Shown here one piece after another: positions 6,082 through 10,964 of a stretch of 10,964 nt of DNA (the stretch's first letter is position 1; the number at the start of each line of letters is the position of its first letter). Source of the stretch: Syntrophomonadaceae bacterium (GTDB lineage Bacteria > Bacillota_D > Dethiobacteria > DTU022 > UBA8154); NCBI GenBank assembly GCA_007120815.1, contig SKMY01000167.1, positions 1 to 10,964 on the forward strand, given 5' to 3'. A model generated the notes under the pieces. That model saw only the letters and a program-made list of their open reading frames with translations. It ran no database searches and had not been told where the DNA came from. The position numbers and the translations under genes were made by a program.

Positions 6082-6813
6082 GTGAAAAGTGATGGTAAAA
6101 CGATAATCGTCATTACCGGAGCTTCATCGGGCTTTGGCAAGGATATGGCCATTAACCTGTCAAAGCACAAGAATAACCACGTTGTTTTAACAGCCAGAAG
6201 TGAAAGCAAGCTTGTCGAGTTAACCGAAACCATTAACAGCATGGGCGGGAATGCGTGCATGTTTACCGCCGATATTACCGAGGAAAGTGATGTTGTCGCC
6301 TTAAGCGAGTACTTAAAAAGCAAGTTCGGGCGGGTAAACGTGCTGATCAATAACGCCGGACTGGGCATTTTCAAACCCCTGATAGAGTTGACTTCCGAGG
6401 AATGGAAAGTAATGAACGACACCATGGTTTACGGGACTTTTTTGTGCACCAAGTATATCTTGCCTTTGATACTGGATTCGGAAGAAGACCCCCGCCATAT
6501 TATTATCAATTCCTCTTTTTGGGGAATCAAAGGGGATACCCCGTTGTGTACGGCATACATTGCCGCCAAATTTGCCCAGCGAGGCCTTTCCTTGTCGCTG
6601 CGTGAGGAGCTGCGCTATCACAATATAAAGGTAACCTGCTTAATGCCAGGGAGCATTAACACGCCATTTTTCGATCACGGCGGCGGCTGGCCTCATGACC
6701 CCAACAGGATCCTTTCTTCTGAAGAGCTGGCCGAAGTTGTAAACGATATTATTCATTACAAGGGCAACCTGGTGGTTGAAGAAATCGTCATCCAGGGGGT
6801 TAATCCCGATTAA
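6082..6813 (+). CDS. Short-chain dehydrogenase/reductase, NAD(P)H-dependent
   Basis: This is a classical SDR oxidoreductase of 243 residues, cytoplasmic. The cofactor motif TGASSGFG (12-19) opens the Rossmann fold; R39 after the second strand suggests NADP(H) preference. NNAG is at 90-93, and the catalytic group is S144 or S145 (INSSFWG), Y159 and K163 (YIAAK). The MPGSINTPFF segment (188-197) is the usual PG motif before the substrate loop. The start is GTG at 6082, with GGAAGGTGA (6067-6075) 6 bases upstream. It stands alone with its own promoter. Sequence allows many substrates (3-oxoacyl, sugar or aldehyde reduction), and none can be chosen. Its 3' end lies 2 bp from the end of the converging CBS gene. 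Confidence 0.9.
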   Translation: MKSDGKTIIVITGASSGFGKDMAINLSKHKNNHVVLTARSESKLVELTETINSMGGNACMFTADITEESDVVALSEYLKSKFGRVNVLINNAGLGIFKPLIELTSEEWKVMNDTMVYGTFLCTKYILPLILDSEEDPRHIIINSSFWGIKGDTPLCTAYIAAKFAQRGLSLSLREELRYHNIKVTCLMPGSINTPFFDHGGGWPHDPNRILSSEELAEVVNDIIHYKGNLVVEEIVIQGVNPD

Positions 6814-6815
6814 AT

Positions 6816-7448
6816 TCAGGCAATATGGGTAATTTTAAACTGCTCTTGTTCCAGCGCCCGGGTTACGCTTGCCGCATCCCGGGTATCCAGCCGGAAAATA
6901 ATATTCGCTTTGCCGTCATCCAGTTTTTTAACAATCACACTGATAATGTTAACGCCCATGGATTTGATAATCCTTGAGGCACCAGACAGCATTCCGACTT
7001 TATCCTCTACCTCCAGGGTCAGCCTAACGCTGGGGTAATTGAAACCGAAAATATCAATAAAAGCCTTGAAAATGTCGCTTTCTGTAATAATGCCCACCAG
7101 GTTATCGCCTTCCATAACGGGCAGGGAAGCGATTTTCTTTTCCTGCATGGTAACGGCAGCCTCTTCCAGAATTGCATCGGCGGCAATAACATATATATTT
7201 TTTACCATGACCTCTTCAATCCGGATATTTTGAAAGACAAAAATCTGGTTAATTTCAGACAAACTCGTGGCCGGGGAGGGAGATGATCTTAACAGGTCCT
7301 GCTTCGTTAAAATGCCCACAATTTTGTTTCCGGATAAAACCGGAAGACGACGTACGGAATGTTCTTTCATCAGCTTAAACGCATCACCGACACAAGCGTC
7401 TGGAGAAATGGTTATGGGGTTAACGGACATATAGTCTTTGACAAACAA
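6816..7448 (-). CDS. CBS-CBS-ACT domain regulatory protein (AcuB-like)
   Basis: This is a small cytoplasmic protein with two CBS domains (about residues 5-55 and 76-131) and a C-terminal ACT-type domain (about 138-207). CBS pairs normally bind adenine nucleotides and ACT domains bind amino acids or similar ligands, so a sensory role is expected; the ligand and partner are unknown. The layout resembles AcuB-like proteins of Firmicutes. I chose TTG at 7448 rather than the ATG at 7455-7457. The ribosome site AAGGAG (7458-7463) touches that ATG directly, but lies 9 bases from the TTG, and its extended form AAGGAGATGAT fits the 16S end. Starting there gives MFVKDYMS, the usual beginning of such CBS proteins. 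A strong promoter lies upstream. No acetoin genes are nearby. Confidence 0.86.
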   Translation of the reverse strand: MFVKDYMSVNPITISPDACVGDAFKLMKEHSVRRLPVLSGNKIVGILTKQDLLRSSPSPATSLSEINQIFVFQNIRIEEVMVKNIYVIAADAILEEAAVTMQEKKIASLPVMEGDNLVGIITESDIFKAFIDIFGFNYPSVRLTLEVEDKVGMLSGASRIIKSMGVNIISVIVKKLDDGKANIIFRLDTRDAASVTRALEQEQFKITHIA

Positions 7449-7481
7449 GATAATCATCTCCTTATCATTAACATTGTCCTT

Positions 7482-7510
7482 ATTATATACAATATTTATT
7501 CTAGTGGCAA
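7482..7510 (-). promoter_or_regulatory. Sigma-A promoter of the CBS-ACT gene
   Basis: On the minus strand TTGCCA (7510-7505) is followed after exactly 17 bases by TATAAT (7487-7482), five and six matches to consensus. Transcription would start near 7475, giving a leader of about 27 bases to the TTG start. Confidence 0.75.
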
Positions 7511-7554
7511 TTATGAAATAGCAAGAGGCAGCGAACCAGGTCGGACACTTTTAT

Positions 7555-7589
7555 AGCCTTATGGCGAAAGCCGAAGGCTTTCTTTTTTT
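7555..7589 (+). terminator. Rho-independent terminator with GAAA loop, no gene just upstream
   Basis: AGCCTT (7555-7560) pairs with AAGGCT (7574-7579) around an inner GGC-GAAA-GCC hairpin (7563-7572), and seven Ts end at 7589. It faces the plus strand, but no + strand gene lies between the dehydrogenase and this point, so it may end a short RNA that starts near 7509. Confidence 0.65.
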
Positions 7590-7691
7590 CCACCAACTAC
7601 CATTGGGACGAAATAATAGGGAATGTATTAAAAGATATTAAAAACATGTTAAGGATGCTTAACAATTGGGCCTGGGGATAAATAGGAAGAC

Positions 7692-7721
7692 TTGCCTTCA
7701 TTTAATATAATTATATAAAAT
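7692..7721 (+). promoter_or_regulatory. Possible promoter of the LysM-SleB hydrolase
   Basis: TTGCCT (7692-7697) is followed by TATAAA (7714-7719, 16-base spacer) or TAAAAT (7716-7721, 18-base spacer) in an AT-rich stretch. SleB-type genes are often read by forespore sigma-G, but I see no clear sigma-G site, so the assignment is weak. Confidence 0.35.
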
Positions 7722-7798
7722 AGGTTAACATAACAAATTCTGAAAATGAGGAGAACCCAAGTTGAATCCCTCAATTTCAGCAAAAGGGAGGTTACATA

Positions 7799-8572
7799 AT
7801 GTTAAGTAGCTTGTGTAGAGGGATAAGTTTGACCTTAATTTGTCTTTGTATTATTGTGTTTTCTTTTGGACAAGCAGGTGAAGCGGCCACAACTCACCGC
7901 GTCGCGTCCGGAGATACCCTTTGGCTCATTTCCCAGAGATACAATACCTCGGTTGCTGCGCTTCAAACCGCCAACGGCATTTCCGGCTCCATGATTTACC
8001 CCGGGAAAGTCTTAAATATTCCGCCTCGAACCCATACCGTCCAGCGGGGGGACACCATGTGGCTTATCGCACAACGGTACGGGCTAAGTCTTTCTAACCT
8101 CATATCTGCAAATCCGGGTGTTTCGCCGACCAATATCTATCCCGGGCAGAGAATTGTGGTTCCCGCTTCCGGGTCGTCAAACGCCGGATCTTCAAACCAT
8201 CAATTTACCCAACAAGAAATTGATCTGTTGGCCCGCCTGGTTCATTCCGAGGCTGCAGGGGAACCCTATGTTGGACAAGTTGCGGTGGCTGCCTCCGTGT
8301 TAAATCGAATAAGAAGTCCCATCTATCCCAACACGGTCAGGGGCGTGGTTTACCAGGTCGCTTATGGTTATTATCAGTATTCCCCCGTACTGGACGGGAG
8401 AATTAACCTGCCGGCCAACAGAACCGCTTACCAGGCCGTAAATGATGCCCTGGGAGGCTGGGATCCGTCAAGAAATGCCCTGGGATTTTATAACCCCAGA
8501 AAAACCAGCAACCAGTGGGTGCGTCAACAAACCGTTACAACGGTTATTGGAAACCATATATTCTTCAGGTAG
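7799..8572 (+). CDS. Secreted LysM-LysM-SleB cell wall hydrolase (spore cortex-lytic type)
   Basis: This 257-residue secreted enzyme has a signal peptide (1 to about 30, hydrophobic core 9-23, ending GEAAT), two LysM peptidoglycan-binding repeats (about 32-75 and 78-122, each with GDT-WLI-QRY and YPG), and a short Ser/Asn linker. A SleB/CwlJ hydrolase domain follows (about 138-257). E151 in VHSEAAGE is the predicted catalytic glutamate. SleB enzymes are lytic transglycosylases that cut cortex muramic-lactam glycan during germination. Classic SleB uses a different peptidoglycan-binding domain, so this may be a paralogue acting in sporulation, germination or vegetative wall turnover. The ATG has GGGAGGT 6 bases upstream. 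A strong terminator follows, so the gene is transcribed alone. Confidence 0.9.
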   Translation: MLSSLCRGISLTLICLCIIVFSFGQAGEAATTHRVASGDTLWLISQRYNTSVAALQTANGISGSMIYPGKVLNIPPRTHTVQRGDTMWLIAQRYGLSLSNLISANPGVSPTNIYPGQRIVVPASGSSNAGSSNHQFTQQEIDLLARLVHSEAAGEPYVGQVAVAASVLNRIRSPIYPNTVRGVVYQVAYGYYQYSPVLDGRINLPANRTAYQAVNDALGGWDPSRNALGFYNPRKTSNQWVRQQTVTTVIGNHIFFR

Positions 8573-8604
8573 TTCATGGAAACCTCGTATTTGGCTATAC
8601 TGAC

Positions 8605-8639
8605 AAAACCCCCTGGGGAAAAACGACCAGGGGGTTTTT
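8605..8639 (+). terminator. Strong rho-independent terminator after the SleB-type gene
   Basis: AAAACCCCCTGG (8605-8616) pairs perfectly with CCAGGGGGTTTT (8627-8638) over a ten-base loop, and the T run overlaps the stem end. It lies 32 bases after the stop. Confidence 0.88.
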
Positions 8640-8899
8640 GTGTGTAAAAATGAATTCCGATCATTGGTATGGCTTTAAAAATATTAGGGTAGAGTAAGTT
8701 TATTGGGAGATATATGATATAAAGCTTTAGTTAGCCGGCAAACCGTGGTATTATTTACCTGTGAAGATGATGAAAGAAACAAAGCCTGCCCACGGTATAA
8801 AGTGATAAATAATATCTATTGACAATTTATATTAAGTGCATATATAATTATGGCCAGACCACACTTTTTCTTGATTAATCAACTAAAGGAGATGAAAAT
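8640..8899. other. 260-bp leader region of rubrerythrin with swapped inverted repeats
   Basis: No gene is supported. The left arm carries ACCGTGG (8742-8748) directly followed by TATTATTTA (8749-8757). Their complements occur to the right as CCACGGT (8790-8796) and TAAATAATA (8806-8814), in an order that cannot nest as one hairpin. The rubrerythrin promoter follows immediately. Confidence 0.5.
8819..8848 (+). promoter_or_regulatory. Consensus sigma-A promoter of rubrerythrin
   Basis: TTGACA (8819-8824) and TATAAT (8843-8848) are both exact consensus, with an 18-base spacer. TATAATTAT (8843-8851) also matches the left half of the palindromic PerR box, but the right half is absent, so peroxide control cannot be claimed. 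The 5' leader would be about 45 bases. Confidence 0.85.
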
Positions 8900-9472
8900 A
8901 TGGAACTAAAAGGAAGTCAAACAGAAAAAAATCTTTTAACAGCTTTTGCTGGCGAATCCCAGGCCAGAAACAGGTACACCTATTATGCCAGCCAGGCAAA
9001 AAAAGAAGGATACGTGCAAATTTCAAATGCCTTTGAGGAAACAGCGGCACAGGAAAAAGAACATGCCAAAAGGCTGTTTAAATATCTGGAAGGGGGAGAA
9101 GTCGAAATTACTGCGGCTTTTCCAGCCGGGGTTATCGGCTCAACCGCCGAAAATCTGAAAGAGGCGGCCGGCGGTGAAAATTACGAGTGGAATGAAATGT
9201 ACCCCGGTTTTGCCAAGGTTGCCCGGGAAGAAGGATTTAAGGAGATTGCCAACACCTTCGAGGCAATCGGTATTGCAGAAAAACAACATGAGCGGCGCTT
9301 TCAAGGTTTCCTGGAAAACTTGGAATCAGGAACCGTCTTTAAAAAAGCAGAACCTGTAGTCTGGCGCTGCTTAAACTGCGGCTATGTGGAAGAAGGAAAA
9401 GAAGCCCCGGAAATGTGTCCCTCCTGTGACCACCCCCGGGATCACTTTGAAGTGCTCTGCGAAAACTGGTAA
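8900..9472 (+). CDS. rbr: Rubrerythrin (diiron peroxidase with C-terminal rubredoxin domain)
   Basis: This cytoplasmic enzyme reduces hydrogen peroxide in anaerobes, passing electrons from its rubredoxin iron to a diiron site. The four-helix ferritin-like domain covers about 1-145 with the full ligand set E19, E52, H55, E93, E96, E127 and H130 (compare E20, E53, H56, E94, E97, E127, H130 in Desulfovibrio). The C-terminal rubredoxin domain has C157-x-x-C160 and C173-x-x-C176. The length of 190 is normal for the classic forward domain order. AAAGGAGATGA (8885-8895) precedes the ATG. The gene has its own consensus promoter and terminator, so expression is probably high and independent. Confidence 0.96.
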   Translation: MELKGSQTEKNLLTAFAGESQARNRYTYYASQAKKEGYVQISNAFEETAAQEKEHAKRLFKYLEGGEVEITAAFPAGVIGSTAENLKEAAGGENYEWNEMYPGFAKVAREEGFKEIANTFEAIGIAEKQHERRFQGFLENLESGTVFKKAEPVVWRCLNCGYVEEGKEAPEMCPSCDHPRDHFEVLCENW

Positions 9473-9502
9473 GATGAATGAACGACCTTACGGTAAAACA
9501 GG

Positions 9503-9536
9503 AGGAAAGCACGATAAAGGCGTGCTTTCCTTTTTT
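9503..9536 (+). terminator. Rho-independent terminator after rubrerythrin
   Basis: GGAAAGCACG (9504-9513) pairs with CGTGCTTTCC (9521-9530) over a seven-base loop, followed by six Ts. A flanking A-T pair extends the stem to 11 bp. Confidence 0.88.
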
Positions 9537-9592
9537 CCTGCAAAAACTTCCTTTTCCAAAGGCAGGATAGCATCCCGCCTATCTTGAAAATA

Positions 9593-9601
9593 TGGTATAC
9601 T
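9593..9601 (+). promoter_or_regulatory. Probable extended -10 promoter ahead of the repeat cluster
   Basis: TGGTATACT fits the extended -10 element TGnTATAAT with one mismatch. No good -35 hexamer is present at 17 bases. Transcription would run through the hairpin repeats (9640-9844) into the 62-residue gene at 9909. Confidence 0.45.
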
Positions 9602-9639
9602 GGATATAACATGCGCTAAACTGCTCAGCACTTTTTTAT

Positions 9640-9844
9640 GGGAAGCACGGAGAAGCACAGGGGAAGCACAGGGACGGTTCTGGTGCTTCCGTAGCGAAGC
9701 GGAGGACGGGGGGAAGCACGGAGAGAGGGAAGCAGGTAGCACGAGGACGCGGGAAGTACAGGGAAGCACGGGGACGGTTCTGGTGCTTCCGTAGCGAAGC
9801 GGAGGACCGAATGGGAAAGCAACAGAACCGTCCCCATGCTTCCC
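9640..9844. repeat. Cluster of GGGAAGCACGG-type repeats with GGGGACGGTTCTGG units
   Basis: The 205-bp block is made of variants of GGGAAGCACGG (near 9640, 9651, 9661, 9711, 9728, 9751, 9761) and two 47-bp units at 9661-9707 and 9761-9807. These start exactly 100 bp apart and differ at one base (9670/9770). The second unit is completed by an inverted arm. No transposase gene lies in the window. Such hairpin repeats are typical of non-autonomous, REP- or MITE-like elements, which is inference here. Confidence 0.8.
9761..9844. mobile_element. 84-bp imperfect palindromic REP/MITE-like element
   Basis: The left arm 9761-9790 and the right arm 9814-9844 are inverted copies: the outer 22 bases pair with one mismatch (GGGAAGCACGGGGACGGTTCTG against its complement). 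Pairing continues inward with small gaps. The centre (9791-9813) carries GTAGCGAAGCGGAGGACC, and CTTCCG/GAAG bases can form an inner hairpin. The element therefore folds as one long stem. The unit at 9661-9707 is the same left half without its right arm. Confidence 0.65.
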
Positions 9845-9908
9845 TATATACGCAATGAGCTGGCAGACTGGGCAGGTACCTATTCTTCATTTTTAGGAGG
9901 GTTTCGAA

Positions 9909-10097
9909 ATGGAAAACATGAAAGAGCTTGTTAATTTTTGGTCTTACAACCATTTTAAGATTAACACGTTAATCAAGTTACTTATTAAAAAAGGGGTTAT
10001 CACGAAAGAAGAATTTCTCGAGGAACTGGAAGCAAGCGGGCTGGATGAAACCATCAAGGAAAACTATATAAAACGCCTTGAAAAGGATTTGAAATAG
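9909..10097 (+). CDS. Small 62-residue protein with SHOCT-like helix motif
   Basis: This is a hypothetical cytoplasmic protein with no signal peptide, membrane segment or cysteine. Residues about 20-40 (TLIKLLIKKGVITKEEFLEE) resemble the short SHOCT-type motif, in which a Gly-Ile/Val-Ile-Thr turn links two helices. The C-terminal third is highly charged and probably helical. AGGAGG (9895-9900) lies 8 bases before the ATG, and a good terminator follows, so I take it as a real gene. SHOCT segments commonly mediate binding in larger proteins; the role of a free one is unknown. It is separated from rubrerythrin by a terminator and lies directly downstream of the hairpin-repeat cluster. Confidence 0.75.
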   Translation: MENMKELVNFWSYNHFKINTLIKLLIKKGVITKEEFLEELEASGLDETIKENYIKRLEKDLK

Positions 10098-10107
10098 TGA
10101 CAACACA

Positions 10108-10134
10108 AAAGAGCCCAAAAAGGGCTCTTTGTTT
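10108..10134. terminator. Terminator between the converging small gene and methyltransferase
   Basis: AAAGAGCCC (10108-10116) pairs with GGGCTCTTT (10122-10130) over a five-A loop, followed by GTTT on the plus strand. On the minus strand the stem is followed by a T-rich end too, so it may serve both genes. Confidence 0.8.
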
Positions 10135-10203
10135 ATAGCATCTTTTCATACCCACAGGCTTTTCCCGGAGCCAATACCTGGGAAGCGAAAATCCATTTCC
10201 GTA

Positions 10204-10964
10204 CTAACCGGTTTTGTGATTCGCATTATCCCTGATGTGCCTGACCTTGTACGTGCTGTCGTTAATCTTGTGAATTTCCCCTATCAGCGGCAGCTTTAAC
10301 TCGACTTCCTGCTTCGTCATCACGGGAAACCCGTAAAACAGATTATGATGTTTGAGGGCTTTATTTTCCTGCAGGCGTTTTTTCACAAAGGCCAGGTGGT
10401 CCTGTATTCTCTGCGAATTATACCCGTTGAACGCGGGCAGGTCAGTTGCTGCAGCCTGGCTTATATGGCCCGCAAAATAAGGATCGATTTCAAAGCCGAT
10501 GCTGTTTCTGCCGCTGGCCATGGCAGCAAACATGGTGGTTCCTGTGCCCAGAAAGGGGTCTAAAACGGTGTCACCCATGACAGAGTACATATTGATCAGG
10601 CGAAAGGGCAGGACAAAAGGATACGCAGCGCTTCTTTGGCGGAGGTGTTTATCCTTTTCCCCTGTGTCCTGGCGGACCCCCTTAAAATCCCAAAGGTCGG
10701 AAAACCAGGCGTTTCGTTCTTCCCAGAAAATAGCGCTTTCCTTTCGGTTGTGCTTCTCGGTTTCCGAGGAAAAAACCCTTTTGCCGCCTTTGCGGAAGAT
10801 GAGGATGTATTCGTGTTCCAATGTTACATAAGCACCGGCGGGGAGCATGCCCGACCCCATAAACTTGTTGGGCGCATTGGTCTGCTTTCTCCACAGGACC
10901 AGCGGCAGGGCATCAAAGCCCATTTCCAGAACGTGCTCCGTGATCCGGGAATGATTGGGGAAGA
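10204..10964 (-). CDS. Site-specific DNA methyltransferase (N4-cytosine/N6-adenine), 3' part
   Basis: This is an amino-methyltransferase acting on DNA with S-adenosylmethionine. The frame stays open to the right edge, beginning FPNHSRI, so the start and the catalytic (D/S/N)PP(Y/F) motif lie outside; the internal ATG at 10923 is not taken as the start. Numbered from that Met, the SAM-binding motif DPFLGTGTT is at 122-130, preceded by HLRQRSAAYPFVLPFRLI and followed by GFEID (143-147). A SAM motif in the C-terminal half, with the catalytic motif upstream, is the beta-class order. About 90 residues follow the SAM site, probably part of target recognition. No restriction endonuclease is visible to the left, so it could belong to a restriction system starting outside the window or be a solitary methylase. 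Specificity cannot be read. Confidence 0.9.
   Translation of the reverse strand, partial: FPNHSRITEHVLEMGFDALPLVLWRKQTNAPNKFMGSGMLPAGAYVTLEHEYILIFRKGGKRVFSSETEKHNRKESAIFWEERNAWFSDLWDFKGVRQDTGEKDKHLRQRSAAYPFVLPFRLINMYSVMGDTVLDPFLGTGTTMFAAMASGRNSIGFEIDPYFAGHISQAAATDLPAFNGYNSQRIQDHLAFVKKRLQENKALKHHNLFYGFPVMTKQEVELKLPLIGEIHKINDSTYKVRHIRDNANHKTG

Larger units (their letters stand above)
7449..7798. other. 350-bp intergenic region between the CBS-ACT gene and the spore hydrolase
   Basis: No protein gene is supported. It holds the CBS promoter, a possible opposing + strand promoter (TTGTCC 7474-7479, 17 bases, TATTCT 7497-7502), and a short stretch ending in a terminator at 7589. An AT-rich segment (7600-7740) with a weak promoter follows, and then the hydrolase leader with GGGAGGT (7786-7792). 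Confidence 0.6.

Noticed and set aside
7522..7550. Resemblance of CAGCGAACCAGGTCGG to the SRP RNA loop
   Set aside because: The essential GGAAGGAAGCAGC part of the SRP RNA apical region is missing.
7786..7798. Sigma-G promoter for the SleB-type hydrolase
   Set aside because: No convincing sigma-G -35/-10 pair was found upstream, despite the expectation for spore cortex hydrolases.
7762..7809. 16-codon TTG upstream ORF overlapping the SleB-type start
   Set aside because: TTG start, weak spacing and no sign of constraint; its end simply overlaps the real gene.
8745..8822. 25-residue GTG ORF with two Cys before rubrerythrin
   Set aside because: No ribosome binding site, and it runs into the promoter -35 hexamer.
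9640..9844. CRISPR array
   Set aside because: Only two near-identical units 100 bp apart, the spacer is made of fragments of the same repeat, and there are no cas genes.
9488..9953. Several overlapping minus-strand ORFs of 70-105 codons
   Set aside because: They are open only because the GC-rich repeats lack stops; their products are low-complexity Pro/Ser/Arg repeats of the DNA unit and have no ribosome sites.

Overview
The window reads as chromosomal DNA of an endospore-forming, probably anaerobic Firmicute of the Clostridia (Desulfotomaculum/Pelotomaculum/Moorella-like by overall feel; this is inference, no marker gene is present). The reasons are purine-rich Shine-Dalgarno sites close to AAAGGAGGTGAT, a SleB-type spore-cortex hydrolase with LysM domains, a rubredoxin-tailed rubrerythrin, a short two-gene SufC/SufB-like iron-sulfur system, and GC-rich hairpin repeats built around GGGGACGGTTCTGG.

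Left part (1-1975, + strand): the 3' end of psd, overlapped by pssA, gives the two-step route from CDP-diacylglycerol to phosphatidylethanolamine. A terminator-like hairpin lies between pssA and a membrane-anchored trypsin-like serine protease that lacks a PDZ domain.

Centre-left (about 2140-4430, + strand): an apparent operon holds a SufC-like ATPase, a short SufB-like scaffold overlapping it by 20 bp, an unrecognised 101-residue protein with a CxxC, and a 21-codon micro-ORF behind a near-perfect ribosome binding site. The first two resemble the minimal two-component SUF-like system (SMS). A diverged copy of the hairpin repeat sits in the leader of this operon.

Centre (4466-7448): a minus-strand metal-dependent amidohydrolase, a 404-bp divergent control region with inverted repeats and promoters for both sides, a + strand short-chain dehydrogenase, and a minus-strand CBS-CBS-ACT regulatory protein that meets the dehydrogenase tail to tail with a 2-bp gap. 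The CBS gene has a near-consensus promoter and probably starts at TTG. A possible small + strand transcript ending in a GAAA-loop terminator lies just outside it.

Right part (7799-10964): a secreted LysM-LysM-SleB hydrolase with a strong terminator; rubrerythrin behind an exact TTGACA/TATAAT promoter and followed by its own terminator; a 205-bp cluster of hairpin repeats with two nearly identical 47-bp units exactly 100 bp apart; a 62-residue protein with a SHOCT-like helix pair; and the 3' part of a beta-class DNA methyltransferase on the minus strand that runs off the right edge.

Most genes are ordinary housekeeping, stress or sporulation functions. The items most worth checking are the SUF-like operon with its cysteine-rich ATPase, 101-residue protein and micro-ORF; the replaced arginine in the PssA motif; the hairpin-repeat family; and the two candidate structured RNA regions.
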